From Adiantum capillus-veneris (taxonomy: Eukaryota; Streptophyta; Polypodiopsida; Polypodiales; Pteridaceae): a stretch of 58,000 bases of DNA. The notes under the pieces are model-generated. The model did no database searches and had not been told where the DNA came from. It saw nothing but the letters and a program-made list of their open reading frames with translations. Made by a program: the position numbers and the translations under genes. Location of the stretch: contig CM043965.1 in NCBI GenBank assembly GCA_014529385.2, forward strand, positions 11,584,412 through 11,642,411. The letters run 5' to 3'. Shown here piece by piece: positions 9,551-19,921 of this stretch (the first letter of the stretch is position 1; each line of letters starts with the position of its first letter).

Positions 9551-11818
9551 TCATTCATGATCAGCAGCAGCAAAGGGAGATATGAGACTCGCCGCATCAC
9601 AGGTCTCCTCATCCTTCACAGACATCACTCGCTCTTCAAAAAACTCATCTTGCTCCACCATCATCAACCTGGCATGATACAACTTAAGACGCAATCCATT
9701 TACCCTTGATGTATGTAAAATCCCATCCAGGTTAGCCAACTGATATGTACCATTCGGGAAACACTCCACTACCTTGAAAGGGCCTTCCCACTTAATTTGA
9801 AACTTCTTTTGGAAGGTGTTGTCCAGTTTGCTATTGTAGCGCAAAACCAAGTCATGCTTCTTGATACCCTTACTTTTGACCTTTTCATTTATCTTTGCCA
9901 AAGCTTTATCCTGCATCTGCCCATAATGCTCCAATGCGCTCATCCTATCCAACCGGACCTCTTGTAACTGCAAGAGCCTCTCTTTGAATGCATCACTAGG
10001 CGGCCCAAGCAACTTCTCTAACATCTTGACCGCAGGCAACTCTACCTCCATAGGAAATAGTGCTTCCTTTCCATACACCAAATGAAATGGAGTAAACCAT
10101 GTACCTGTCTTCATCGAAGTACGGTAAGCCCATAATGCACTAGGCAATTCCAAATCCCAATTCTTTCCTTGGTGCTCTGTCACTTTAGAAAGAATTTGTA
10201 CCAACTCACCATTGAATCTTTCATTTAAGCCATTACACTGCGGGTAATAAGGAGTGGTATGCTGGTGCCTAATCTTCATCTTTGTGCATAAGAAGTCTAG
10301 CAGTTTAGCTCTTAATCCTGGCCCCTTATCTGAAAGTAGCTCTAATGGCACCCCAAACTTGCAACATATTTCATCATACACAAATTTTGCCACATCCTTT
10401 GCAGTGATCTTTTTTACTGCTATAGCCTCTGCCCATCTAGAGAGATAGTCCACTGCCGTCAAAATATAGCTTTTGCCCCTGCTTGTGATAGGTAACGGGC
10501 CTATTGCATCAATCCCCCACTTTTCAAACACATCAAACGCCATAATGGTTTTTCGTAGCTCTGGCTTCAACACTCTCTTCCCAAACGCTTGACACCTATT
10601 GCAAGACCTACACCAATGGTGAACATCCTTGTGCAAACTAGGCCATACATACCCCTCTTGCAAAATCTTATGCAAGGTGATCTTTAGAGCAAAATGGCCA
10701 CCACATGCGCCTTCATGATTCTCTTCCAACACTCTGTAAAGCTCCTCCTGCCAAGGTACACGTCTCAACACGAGATCAGCCCCTTTCATGTATAAGACAT
10801 CACCAATCAATTTGTACCTGTATGCTCTACGCACAAAGCCATACTTCTTAGACTTCTGAATCTCCTTTGGAATGATTCCTGTTAGCAAAAACTCCTCTTC
10901 TTGAGCCAAACTTTCCCGGCCATGATAAAGAGGTAAAGTGGTCCTCAACACAAATAGCTCCCCAATCATGCCTTGAGCTGCTTCATGTGCCTCTCCATTT
11001 AGAGCACGTTCAATGTGTCTGATGATCCATGCTTCGAACTTTTTTAACAGGCCTTTAATTCTGAAGCACATTTCCTTCAATGAGGTGTTCTTGCTCTTCC
11101 ACCCACCCAGCACTTGCTTCACCACTAACAAGGCATCACCTTTTATGCTCAACCTTCGAACCCCATGCTTCAAACAAATGTGTAATCCGGCTTCCAATGT
11201 AGCATATTCAGCCTCATTGTTACTATGCGCATCCAATTTGAACCCTCTCTTGCATACTAGCTTCCCCTCTGGATCATAAAGTGCTATACCCCCTGAAGCT
11301 GCATCGTGGCTCTTTCTGTATGAACCATCAAAGAACAACACATGTGCATTGCTGATCTGTGGCACTTCTTCAACTACCTTTCTCACCACCTCTTCCTTAA
11401 CAATAAGGGGATTCTCCTTGTAGGTCAACAAATCAGCTAGGGTAGCCCTTGTACTATCTTCCACTAGAAAAGAGAACTCAAACTCTTGCAGCTCAATTAC
11501 CCATTTCTTCACCACATTTGACATGTTAATACCATTAATTAACTGTGGCAAAAAAGCATAACTCGTCAAGAAAACAAAAGGCCGTGGTAGCAAGTAATGA
11601 CGAAATCGTCGACAAGCAAATATTACACTGGCCATCACTAGCTCTACTTCCGATAACTTTCTCTCCGCTACCAACTTCACTCGGCTTGCACAATACACTG
11701 GCCTCATATAATGGCTGCCCTTCCCCTTTTGCAATAGCATAGCTCCAATGGCATCATCCCCTACTGATGGATTTACATAAAAAACTTTCTCCCAATCAGG
11801 AGCCTGCATGGCTGACAA
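9551..11818 (-). CDS. Gypsy B RNase H, second RNase H and integrase
   Basis: This open frame of 755 codons begins inside the RT-RNase H connection. Residues ~1-130 are the ordinary retroviral-type RNase H remnant (ERKLSEVELVMASVIFACRR). Residues ~155-290 form a second RNase H with FFDGSYRKS, then NNEAEYATLEAGL and KGDALLVVKQV. The integrase follows: zinc finger H...H in HEGACGGHF and CRSCNRC, then catalytic WGIDAIG, LLSDKG and NGLNERFN (D, D, E all present). A C-terminal GPF segment (KWEGPFKVVECFPNGTYQL) ends the protein. It would insert element cDNA into the genome. It is separated from the RT frame by a frameshift near 11820, in a run of A and C on the plus strand. Confidence 0.9.
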   Translation of the reverse strand: MSAMQAPDWEKVFYVNPSVGDDAIGAMLLQKGKGSHYMRPVYCASRVKLVAERKLSEVELVMASVIFACRRFRHYLLPRPFVFLTSYAFLPQLINGINMSNVVKKWVIELQEFEFSFLVEDSTRATLADLLTYKENPLIVKEEVVRKVVEEVPQISNAHVLFFDGSYRKSHDAASGGIALYDPEGKLVCKRGFKLDAHSNNEAEYATLEAGLHICLKHGVRRLSIKGDALLVVKQVLGGWKSKNTSLKEMCFRIKGLLKKFEAWIIRHIERALNGEAHEAAQGMIGELFVLRTTLPLYHGRESLAQEEEFLLTGIIPKEIQKSKKYGFVRRAYRYKLIGDVLYMKGADLVLRRVPWQEELYRVLEENHEGACGGHFALKITLHKILQEGYVWPSLHKDVHHWCRSCNRCQAFGKRVLKPELRKTIMAFDVFEKWGIDAIGPLPITSRGKSYILTAVDYLSRWAEAIAVKKITAKDVAKFVYDEICCKFGVPLELLSDKGPGLRAKLLDFLCTKMKIRHQHTTPYYPQCNGLNERFNGELVQILSKVTEHQGKNWDLELPSALWAYRTSMKTGTWFTPFHLVYGKEALFPMEVELPAVKMLEKLLGPPSDAFKERLLQLQEVRLDRMSALEHYGQMQDKALAKINEKVKSKGIKKHDLVLRYNSKLDNTFQKKFQIKWEGPFKVVECFPNGTYQLANLDGILHTSRVNGLRLKLYHARLMMVEQDEFFEERVMSVKDEETCDAASLISPFAAADHE

Positions 11819-12666
11819 AAACCCCCTAACACCTCTTTCACCTCTTGAAACACTTCTTCACACTTGTCATCCCATTGCAATGGATCATGCTTTGCCACTT
11901 GCTGTAATGGATAAAGAAGCTGCGAAGACAATGGAATAAACCGTGCCATGTACTTCACTTTGTGTATAAAGGTTGCCAATTGCTTCGTACTCGTAGGTGA
12001 TGGAAGAAGAATAATAGACTTAACCTTGTCTGGATCAGCCTCAATGCCATTTTCTGACACCATGTGGCCCAATAACTTCACCCTTGGCTGTGCTAGATGA
12101 CATTTCTTTGGATTTAGTTGTCCTCCACATTCATCATATCGAGCGAATACCATCTGTAGCTTCTCATGGTGATCAGCCCTACTGCTATAGACACAGAAGT
12201 CATCCATAAAAGCTTTAACACAACTACCAATGAATGGTTCCAACACCCAATTTGCTCTCTCTTGATAAAAGGAAGGTCCATTTGACAACCCAAATGGCAA
12301 TACTGTGTAGCAATAGCAGCCCCATGGCGTAATAAAAGTTGTCTTTGTGCGGTCTTTAAGAGCAATCTTCAATTGAAAATAGCCTGAAAAACCATCACAC
12401 ACACTGTACCTCTCATAACCTGCCACTGAATCCAAGATCTGATCAATGAATGGAAGAGGATATGGGTTCTTCTTAGTGGCTGCATTTAAGGGTTTAAAAT
12501 CTACACAAATCCTCCACTTCCCATCCTTCTTTGGACTGACTACTACTGGACTCACCCATTCTGTGGTCTCCACAGGGACTATGAACCCTGCCTTCAACAA
12601 CTTGTCCACCTCTTCTCGCAAGGCTTCCATTTGCTCTTGACCCATCCTTCTTAGCCTTTGCCGCAC
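11773..12666 (-). CDS. Gypsy B reverse transcriptase
   Basis: This open frame of 297 codons covers the RT domain: VSPVVVSPKKDGKWRICVD, then the motif-A segment SVCDGFSGYFQL with its Asp, VLPFGLSNGPSFYQ, and the catalytic FMDD in AFMDDFCVYS (Phe for the usual Tyr). The thumb follows (KLLGHMVSENGIEADPDKV). It is in frame with the upstream protease block and separated from it by one TAG at 12670-12672, where related elements have a sense codon before PVRQR. It copies element RNA into DNA in the cytoplasmic particle. The downstream end shifts frame into the RNase H-integrase block. Confidence 0.9.
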   Translation of the reverse strand: MRQRLRRMGQEQMEALREEVDKLLKAGFIVPVETTEWVSPVVVSPKKDGKWRICVDFKPLNAATKKNPYPLPFIDQILDSVAGYERYSVCDGFSGYFQLKIALKDRTKTTFITPWGCYCYTVLPFGLSNGPSFYQERANWVLEPFIGSCVKAFMDDFCVYSSRADHHEKLQMVFARYDECGGQLNPKKCHLAQPRVKLLGHMVSENGIEADPDKVKSIILLPSPTSTKQLATFIHKVKYMARFIPLSSQLLYPLQQVAKHDPLQWDDKCEEVFQEVKEVLGGFCQPCRLLIGRKFFM

Positions 12667-12669
12667 TGG

Positions 12670-13539
12670 CTAAGCACCTTCTTTCAGCTCTATATGCATC
12701 TCTTCACCCTTGAACCCTCTGATCTCTTCATATGAAGTAATGAACAAATCAGGAAAACTAGCCAGCATATGCAAATATATATCCTTCTCCATAGCTGAGA
12801 GGTCTCCACTAATCATTTGCGTCATTAATTCCTGCTTCTTTGACAACTCAACCTTGGTTTGCATCAGCCCTTCAATCACTTCATAAGGCCCTTCACTTTC
12901 ATCTTCAACCTCATTTGCAAATGCAACTAAACCAATCTCCTGGATTTCTTTATCCATCAAAAGAAATGCAACATCAGCATCCTCATCACTGCTGGTAGTG
13001 CTATCACTGTCCTCATCTGTCACCGTGGAAGAGCCTTCATCACTAGACTCATCCTCATCTTCATAAAGCTCCTCTAATCGTTTCCTTGTGTCCATATTAT
13101 AAAGCTTCTTGGCACCTGTCTTTCCATAGAGGCTAATCGTACCATGTCGCCAATCTTGAACAGCTCCCACTGCACGTAACCATGGTCTGCCCAGTATAAT
13201 AGGATATGCTCCCAACCCTGCTGGCATCACATGAAAATCAACCACTGCCTTTGCATCATATGCCTCCACTTCTAAGCTCTTTACAACACCCAAGCACTTT
13301 ACTTTTTGATGGTTTGCCAATCTAATCCGAAAACCTGACACCCCATCCACTGTGAGACCCATCTTCTCAACGCATGAGTGTGTTATGACGCATATTTGGG
13401 CTCCACCATCCACATAACCTTGTCCCAAATTTTTTCTTTTATGCCACACATCTACTATTGGACAAATGTCTGGTAGCTCGTCCATTGCCAACACCTTCAC
13501 TGAACCTCTCTCTGGCTCTTTCTCCATTGGGTTAACCAT
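12670..13539 (-). CDS. Gypsy B aspartic protease and linker to RT
   Basis: This 289-codon frame has a retropepsin fold signature: the active site reads GYVDGGAQICVIT (D-G-G, a variant common in plant gypsy elements), and the C-terminal signature PIILGRPWLRAVGAVQDW is clear. A long acidic serine-rich region follows (residues ~160-200, EDEDESSDEGSS). The end is the RT-preceding segment with TSYEEIRGFKGEEMHIEL. The upstream part is in the same frame, interrupted by stops near 13549 and at 13681. Confidence 0.85.
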   Translation of the reverse strand: MVNPMEKEPERGSVKVLAMDELPDICPIVDVWHKRKNLGQGYVDGGAQICVITHSCVEKMGLTVDGVSGFRIRLANHQKVKCLGVVKSLEVEAYDAKAVVDFHVMPAGLGAYPIILGRPWLRAVGAVQDWRHGTISLYGKTGAKKLYNMDTRKRLEELYEDEDESSDEGSSTVTDEDSDSTTSSDEDADVAFLLMDKEIQEIGLVAFANEVEDESEGPYEVIEGLMQTKVELSKKQELMTQMISGDLSAMEKDIYLHMLASFPDLFITSYEEIRGFKGEEMHIELKEGA

Positions 13540-13680
13540 CCTCTTCCACTATCGCTTTAGCTTAGGCACCATCTCTATAAGCTGACCAAAAGTAACATCT
13601 GCCTTCCTGCTCGTCAGATCCTCCTTCAAGTCATAGCTTAATTGCCCATCCCCTAGTGGAAAATCTGAAACATGAAACTT
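13540..13680 (-). pseudogene. Gypsy B gag-protease junction
   Basis: The shared frame is readable (SDFPLGDGQLSYDLKEDLTS, then KADVTFGQLIEMVPKLKR) but bounded by two stops. It contains the duplicated polypurine-like 15-mer at 13642-13656. Confidence 0.6.
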
Positions 13681-14544
13681 TCAACGAGCTCTCATTTTCC
13701 TCTTGGCCTTGACATCCTCGCCTTCATGGCTCTTTCCTTTCTTCTTACTAGGACCTGGGGCACTTCTTCCTTCCTTTTCCTCTGTGGTCCTCTTCCCAAT
13801 AGGCATCACTAATGTATCCTCTAGCTTTGATGCCTTCTCCAAGGTGACTACACTTAGCACTTTTGTCTTTCCCTTTTCCTCCTGGGTCAGTCCACTGGTT
13901 CCTTCGTCTCCCTTAATTTCGATGCCATAATCATTTGACCTAGTTAGCACCTGTCTTGGCAATGGATACATGTCTCCCCCCATCCTTGGTGGCTTATCAC
14001 ATTGCGGGCTGATGTGACCCAACTCTCCACAATTATAACATGTGGGCGTCTGCCTCCAAAACCTACCATTGCTTTGTCCAACACCATTCCTAGGCCTTTC
14101 TTCACCTCCTTGCTGATTTGCAAACCTCACTCGACCTCGATTATTTCCCACTTGACCTAGCATGTTTAGGCTGAGATTCTTCATCAAATCTACCATTTGC
14201 CTCATGTCTTGCCTTAGCCCATCATCTTGCACTGCTGTAGTGACCACTGCTGGCATAACCTGAGTAGTAACAGGAACCACTGGTTCATGATGAACCCCTG
14301 ACATGCGCCCTTGTAAAGACTCTATAGGCTGAAATTCAGACCTCATTGGCAAAGACTCCACCCCTAACTGGCTCATTTTCCTCAGCTTCCACTCTTTGTT
14401 CCTTGCTACCTCTAGTGCATCCTCATATGTCCTAGGCTTCTTTAGCTCCACTCTCCAATGTATATTCTCCCAAAGACCAGCCAAGAACCTGTCCTTCTTC
14501 ATCATGTCAGGCGGGGGTACCTGTGGTGCTAAAGCCTTGCACAT
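13681..14544 (-). CDS. Gypsy B gag C-terminal part with zinc knuckle
   Basis: This 287-codon frame continues the capsid domain (DRFLAGLWENIHWRVELKKP, then TYEDALEVARNKEWKL). It contains one CCHC knuckle, CYNCGELGHISPQC, after an arginine/glycine-rich region. The tail is strongly basic (PSKKKGKSHEGEDVKAKRKM). It is directly in frame with the preceding gag block, split by one TGA at 14545-14547. Confidence 0.85.
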   Translation of the reverse strand: MCKALAPQVPPPDMMKKDRFLAGLWENIHWRVELKKPRTYEDALEVARNKEWKLRKMSQLGVESLPMRSEFQPIESLQGRMSGVHHEPVVPVTTQVMPAVVTTAVQDDGLRQDMRQMVDLMKNLSLNMLGQVGNNRGRVRFANQQGGEERPRNGVGQSNGRFWRQTPTCYNCGELGHISPQCDKPPRMGGDMYPLPRQVLTRSNDYGIEIKGDEGTSGLTQEEKGKTKVLSVVTLEKASKLEDTLVMPIGKRTTEEKEGRSAPGPSKKKGKSHEGEDVKAKRKMRAR

Positions 14545-14904
14545 TCACTCCCATGCCAATGAAAACTTACGTATGTACGCATCTACTGGCTCACCTTCCT
14601 TTTGCACCAAAGCCTGTACTTCTTGCCACACCTTGTCAAGATCTTCTATCTTCACAAACTCCACTTCCAACCCATGTCGTAGATTGTCCCAACTCAACCT
14701 TACAGGTGGATCATCCACAAGCAACTCCTCTTCAAATGCTTTAGACCAAACTCGTGCATCACTCTTCAAACAAATTTGGAGAAGGTGTAACATTTGCGTA
14801 GGGTCATGAATCTGGTTGCTAATGCAGGCAACCTCCATCTTTTCCAAAAATTCTTCCACATCTTCATCACTTCTTCCATGAAACTCCGGATAAGAGAAAG
14901 CCAT
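14545..14904 (-). CDS. Gypsy B gag N-terminal part
   Basis: I chose the ATG at about 14904 (MAFSYPEFHGRSDEDVEEF) because the capsid domain starts there; the open frame extends further upstream to 14961. Gag features are FLEKMEVACISNQIHD, then LLQICLKSDARVWSKAFEE and the W-E segment at the end (AYIRKFSLAWE). A TGA at 14545-14547 interrupts the polyprotein here. Confidence 0.85.
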   Translation of the reverse strand: MAFSYPEFHGRSDEDVEEFLEKMEVACISNQIHDPTQMLHLLQICLKSDARVWSKAFEEELLVDDPPVRLSWDNLRHGLEVEFVKIEDLDKVWQEVQALVQKEGEPVDAYIRKFSLAWE

Positions 14905-15942
14905 GGCTACCCAAATTATGATGCTTTGAGAACCCCTTCGAACACACGTACAAGAACCCAAAACTTCTCACTACCCAATCCCCAGAAACTTCAATGGAGC
15001 TCAGCTTTAGATGAGAACAAACACATGCACATCAAATGAGTTTTCATAGTTAATCATCGGAATGACAACAGGCAAAGGACATTCCAGGATCTCTCTCAAT
15101 CTTCTTGGCCCAAACATAAAGACTATGCGCTGCTGGGAAAAGATCTTCCTGGACACATGAACATTAATCTGAATTCTTTGAGTTAAATGAAAAGGAGTGA
15201 ACTGAGGGCCATTTTGATCATCCATTAAAGCCAACCATGAAGCTCCCAAGAAGGCACACCTGACTCAACCTCTGATTTTGCCAAAAGTTCAGCAGCATAA
15301 CAGCATAAATGGCTCAAAATACCAAAAAACCAGCCATCATAACTTGGGAAAATTTCGACAGAGTTTCCCCAGAAGTAGAGCAGTAGGAACCCAAAATATA
15401 GACTGTCTATGTATGCATAAACTGTCAACAATAGAACCCGAGCATCAAGTAGGACTCACTAGTACATAGCCTATGGCGAGGTCACAAAAAGGGTGATCCA
15501 GCTACCTGTATCACCGAAAGGATCTCCACATTTGAGAATCCCCCAGCTCAATAAAAACCTCACGCTATCGACCCTCACACGAAGGCTAATGCAAATCGCA
15601 TATAGTCAAGTCTCAGAAATGACTATCTTCCAGACCAAGTCTCAGAAATGGCTGGGACTGCCAAATACAACCAAGTATGGCTCCACAAATGCGTACAATG
15701 GCAGTTTCCACAAGTAACGTACAATCCAGCAGACAATGCGCTCAAATAGGTGCCAAGTGATGCATTCCCACAACTACTGCAAGTGACATCACTGCTAATA
15801 TATCACTGTACTCCAGCTACCTGTACCTATGAGAATCACCTGTACCTGTACCTGTCCCTGTCCCTGTAACCTGTAACCTGTAATCCCGAAGCTCGAAGCT
15901 GAAGGTACTCGAAGAAGATCCTCAGTGGGGGCACCAAAAGAA
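14905..15942 (-). other. Gypsy B 5' leader
   Basis: About 1 kb lies between the LTR and gag with no convincing ORF. Near 15839-15885 there are short tandem CTGTAC/CTGTAA/CCCTGT repeats. A candidate primer site (minus strand TGGTGCCCCCACTGAGG, plus 15920-15936) lies six bases from the LTR. I cannot name the tRNA. Confidence 0.6.
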
Positions 15943-17093
15943 TGTGAGCGGGATGAAAACACACACAGCGCCTCTATAACGACCCGACACACACTCTTGG
16001 GAAGATACACACACACACACACACACACACTATGGGGCACCACTCGGCTTAGACAACACACCTGGCCGAGATAGGGAACACACCTCTGGAGTGAGAGGAG
16101 AGAGACTATCCACTTGCCCACTCCACACAGACACACACACACACACACACCCAAAAACCTCAGCTCAAAAGAGGAGAATTTCTGATGTTTAGATACAATT
16201 GAGCTTGGGCCAACACCAATGGGGCAAATAGCTCACACAATATGGCTAAAATAAGCCAGATACAATCACAAACTAGAGAAGAAACTTCGCTCATAGGAGA
16301 ACTTACACAGAAAAACAGCAGGAAAAGAGTGAGGAATTTGGCAAAATGAACAGCGCCATCATGTCCAGAACGGCCCAAAACCCCAGTCTACAATGTCAAA
16401 GTGCTCAAATCCGACCTCGGATGAGCAGTTTACGGCCAAAACAGGCTCCAAAAACCCCAAAAACACACCTGCGGCTGTTCCTCCTCTCTTCTCCACGTTT
16501 TTTCTGGTCTTCTCTATGTTTTTTCAGTTCCCACACTTATCTTTTTTACTTGGGCACCCTTGGCCTTTTAGATGACCTCAAACGGACCCCGAACAGGCCA
16601 AAAACTGACCTCGCAGTGCATAGTTGTCACCTTTTTGCATCATTCGCACACCTGGCACTCAGCTTTTTTCCAACAATGCATCTCGCCACCACGTGAAGTG
16701 GCCCCAAAAAGTGTTCCTAATGATGACCTTTCTGCATAACTCTCACAAGAAAACACCCACGTTGTGTCCGTCCTCATCCGCATGCAAATATTGACCCCGT
16801 TCGCCCTCCTGACGCCACTCGATGCCATCTGACACACCTGCTTACCTCATGTCGTCAGCCCGCGGATAGCTTCCTCGAGAAGTTTTACACGCTATAAACT
16901 CCTCATTATTGTAGAAAAACACAGTGGTACTGGTAATAGTGAAAATCGATGCACTATGTACACCCTGTCCTACCTGTACACATGTGGGCCCCACGTAACC
17001 ACCTAGCTCTGAAAAATGGGCAATCCTTTATTCGATGCACCATGCATGGGTATGTACATATGCGCAATCCCTTGCTCCAAAAAACTCCTGACA
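15943..17093 (-). repeat. Gypsy B 5' LTR (right copy)
   Basis: Direct repeat of 8402-9522 with the same ends TGTGAGCG...CTCCTGACA. The differences are mostly CA-repeat length, a ~15-base insertion near 16208 and scattered substitutions, which indicates a fairly recent insertion. Confidence 0.92.
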
Positions 17094-17097
17094 ACGG
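17094..17097. repeat. Target duplication of gypsy B (right)
   Basis: ACGG copy matching 8398-8401; E1 coding resumes immediately after it. Confidence 0.75.
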
Positions 17098-17424
17098 TCT
17101 TTACGAGAGGTATGGACTTTTGAGGGAGAAAGTGACGGTAAGGAGGAGTCAAAAAAAGGAAACATGAATGTACCATCACACTATCAAAAATTCACCATCC
17201 AAGACAGAAAAATCATAATGACACCATCAGTCAGGGAAAGAACAACCCAGGAATCTTACGATGGGCCGAAAAATGCAAAACGGATAGACCTCGTTGAACC
17301 AGATGAAAAGCCTCCGCCGGTCTATATCGCAACTGATTTAGAGCCTGAAGAAGAAGAACATCTAATGCAACTTCTAAATAAGTATAAAGATGTGTTTGCA
17401 TGGTCCTACAAGGACCTCAAATGA
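17098..17424 (+). pseudogene. E1 segment before RT
   Basis: The pro-RT linker resumes after the gypsy B insertion. At 17164-17424 the frame reads EPDEKPPPVYIATDLEPEE and LLNKYKDVFAWSYKDLK. The YKDVFAWSY segment is the conserved block just upstream of gypsy RT. A TGA follows at 17422. Confidence 0.7.
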
Positions 17425-17457
17425 GTTGATCCATCGATATGCAAACATACAATTCCT

Positions 17458-18258
17458 TTGGAATCAGATGCCAAACCTAGCAAACAACGTCCTTATACAT
17501 ATAATGACACATTTGCTAAACAAATCAAAGAGGAGATTGACAAGCTCATGGATGCTGAATTCATTTATGAAATCGAGCATACAGATTGGGTGTCACCCAT
17601 TGTGGTTGTCCCCAAAAAGAACGGAAAGTTGCGAGTATGTGTGAACCTCAAAAAGGTAAATGCAGCCACCATAAGGGATAATTATCCCTTGCCGATCACA
17701 GAACATGTACTTGAGAGGGTGGCCGAGAAACGGGCTTATTCCTTTCTACATGGATTTTTAGCGTATAACCAACTGGCAATTGCAATAGAGAATCAACACA
17801 AAACAGCATTTGCCATAGAATGGGAAATTTATGCGTATCGAGTTATGCCTTTTGGCTTAACCAATGCACAAACTAGCTTTGAAAGGTTAATGACGCATGC
17901 GTTCAAAGAATACCTGAGAATATTCTTAGAATTATATATGGATGATCTTTGTGTACACTCTCTTCTACGAGAAGAACACATTGACCATTTACAAAAGGTA
18001 TTTGAGAAATGCAGAACATATCAAATCTGTCTTAACCCGAAAAAGTTCATTTTGATGGTTAGGCAAGGCCGCATCTTAGGACACATCGTCTCAAGAAATG
18101 GCATAACCATTGACCTAGACAAAATCAAAGTCATAGTAGACCTGCCCAGTCTTACTAATGCGAAACAAGTGCAATCCTTCATGGGACACTGCGGATATTA
18201 TCAAAGATTCATATATATATGTATGCAGTCATCGCACAATCTCTGTATCGTTTGTTAG
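17458..18258 (+). pseudogene. E1 reverse transcriptase
   Basis: About 266 codons of RT. WVSPIVVVPKKNGKLRVCVN is followed by YPLPITEHVLERVAEKRAYS, then [17 protein letters not shown] and YMDDLCVHS, so the YMDD box is intact. The motif-A position reads FLHGFLAYNQL where working enzymes have DGFSGYNQ: the catalytic Asp is His. The thumb RILGHIVSRNGITID is present. The frame fails after CGYYQRFIYI. The likely activity was copying element RNA, and this copy is dead. It sits downstream of the gypsy B insertion. Confidence 0.85.
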
Positions 18259-18750
18259 TCAGTTTCGACTAGACTGAGGAGTGTGAAAAGCTGAAGGAAA
18301 ACCGTGTATCATCACCGGTACTTAAAGCACCAGATTGGGAAAAGATATTCCATGTTCACATTGATGCTTTTGCATATGCAATTGGGAGTATCCTGGCTCA
18401 ACTTGGAGATGGAACAATGGATTTTCCAGTTTGTTATGCAAGCTGACAGTTAAACAGTGCAGAAAAGAACTACACAACCACTGAAAGAGAGGGGTTAGGA
18501 ATGATTTATGCTATAAAGAAATTTTAGCATTATTTGCTTGCAAACAAATTTGTGTTCTTCACAAATCATCAAGCTCTTTTGTACATGGTAAATAAACCAT
18601 GCAATACTGGGAGAATCGTACGCTGGTTTATTATATTGCTAGAGTTTGATTTCATGGTGGTGGTCAAAAAGGGTAAAACACATCTACGGATCATCTTTCA
18701 AGAATACAAAATGGGGAAGCTTCTGAAGGAGTAAATGATGAAATACCTGA
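18259..18750 (+). pseudogene. E1 RNase H
   Basis: Decayed RNase H: LKAPDWEKIFHVHIDAFAY carries the first catalytic Asp segment, then LNSAEKNYTTTEREGLGMIY (the Glu block) and FVFFTNHQALLYMVNK. Stops and frame changes break it near 18445 and 18525. The family is the ordinary gypsy RNase H; no second RNase H is visible here. Confidence 0.8.
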
Positions 18751-18751
18751 C

Positions 18752-19189
18752 GTGTATCTTTTTAATATTGAAATGATACCCAAATGGTCTCAGGAAACTG
18801 TCAGCATTCTTTCCTTTGGAGGTGGATTTGATAACAAGGAAGACAGATCCAAACAACAGACAATTCGACAAACAAAAAACTTCCAGTTGATTGCAAGACG
18901 GTTGTATCATCTAGGATTGGACCAAATTCTAAGATTGTGTATAAATCCAGAGGTATTCGAGTGTTATCTTGAAGAAGCACACATCCAGGATTGTGCATTT
19001 CATTGTTCAACAATGAAAACACACCAGAGACTGAAGAAATTAGGGGTTTATTGGACAACTATGTATGCTGACATGTATTCTTACGTTAACAATTGTATTA
19101 TATGTAGTGCCAAACAACCAGTGGATCATGCGACATTGTTTCAGGTAAACATTTCATCTGCATGGAGTCAATATATCATTGATTCTTAA
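18752..19189 (+). pseudogene. E1 integrase, first zinc-binding module
   Basis: This frame of 145 codons contains FQLIARRLYHLGLDQILRLC, then EEAHIQDCAFH and a C-x2-C in NNCIICSAK, i.e. an HHCC-type module. It is followed after a stop by a linker (GRFPENITRARKRAIELEA) and a second complete HHCC module at 19243. The inverted fragment at 1-655 has the same two-module order, so the duplication is a family feature rather than a local accident. Confidence 0.7.
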
Positions 19190-19620
19190 CCACAAGGACG
19201 TTTCCTGAAAACATAACAAGAGCACGGAAAAGGGCTATAGAGTTGGAGGCTCGCGACTATAATTTAATTGGGAACCAACTCTATAAGAGAGGGAAGGAAA
19301 ATCAACTTACAATCTGTGCAAGTGAAAGTGAATACCTGCTAATTCTAGAACATGCACATGGAGGCATAAGTGGAGGCCATTTTTCAGGCGATAAGACGTC
19401 AAAAATTGTCTTAACCGCAGGAATTTGGTGGCCTACATTATATATAGATGCTAAGGATTTTGTAAAGCGTTGTGACGCATGTCAACGCACCAAGGTTCCA
19501 ATAAAGAGAGATGAGATGTCACTACGGCCAATGATGGGACCAAGGGAATTTGCAAAATGGGGCATTGATTTTGTGGGGCTATTTCACCCCCTTCATATCG
19601 CACCCATATCCAATATATCA
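19190..19620 (+). pseudogene. E1 integrase, second zinc-binding module and start of catalytic core
   Basis: RDYNLIGNQLYKRGKENQL is followed by HAHGGISGGHFSGDKTSK and CDACQRTK, a normal HHCC integrase zinc finger. The catalytic core begins at EFAKWGIDFVGLF with the first Asp. The frame then slips near 19585. Confidence 0.85.
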
Positions 19621-19920
19621 TTGTGGCTACGGACTATCTCACAAAATGGGCGGAAGCCAACGCAACACAAAAAGCAGACGCAAGAACCACTGCACAATTT
19701 TTGTATGAGAATGTCTTTGTACGATACGGATTACCAATAGAAATTGTCAGTGTGATCGAGGAGCACATTTTCTTAATGAAGTCATTGAATATCTCCCAAA
19801 GGAATTTATGATCATACATAGAAAATCTGCTCCACATCCACAGGAAAATGGATAATCTGAGGACACAAATAAAACACTATGCACGGTTCTCACTAAAATT
19901 GTATCACAGTCAAGAACAAA
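19620..19920 (+). pseudogene. E1 integrase catalytic core, frame-broken
   Basis: One frame gives VATDYLTKWAEANATQKADA and FLYENVFVRYGLPIEIVS. A second frame then gives CDRGAHFLNEV with the second Asp and APHPQENG followed by a stop and SED, where the catalytic Glu lies. At least one frameshift (near 19750) and a stop inactivate it. Confidence 0.75.
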
Positions 19921-19921
19921 C

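Larger units (their letters stand above)
8402..17093 (-). mobile_element. Gypsy B, Ty3/gypsy element with a second RNase H (Tat-like)
   Basis: Paired LTRs (8402-9522 and 15943-17093) in direct orientation flank a minus-strand gag-pol of about 5.4 kb. The domain order is gag, CCHC knuckle, protease, RT, RNase H, an additional RNase H, integrase. The extra RNase H before the integrase is characteristic of the Tat/Ogre branch. All coding except the last block lies in one frame, broken by in-frame stops at 14545, 13681, about 13549 and 12670 and by a frameshift near 11816-11825. The element sits inside E1 with the ACGG duplication, so it is younger than E1. Confidence 0.9.
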
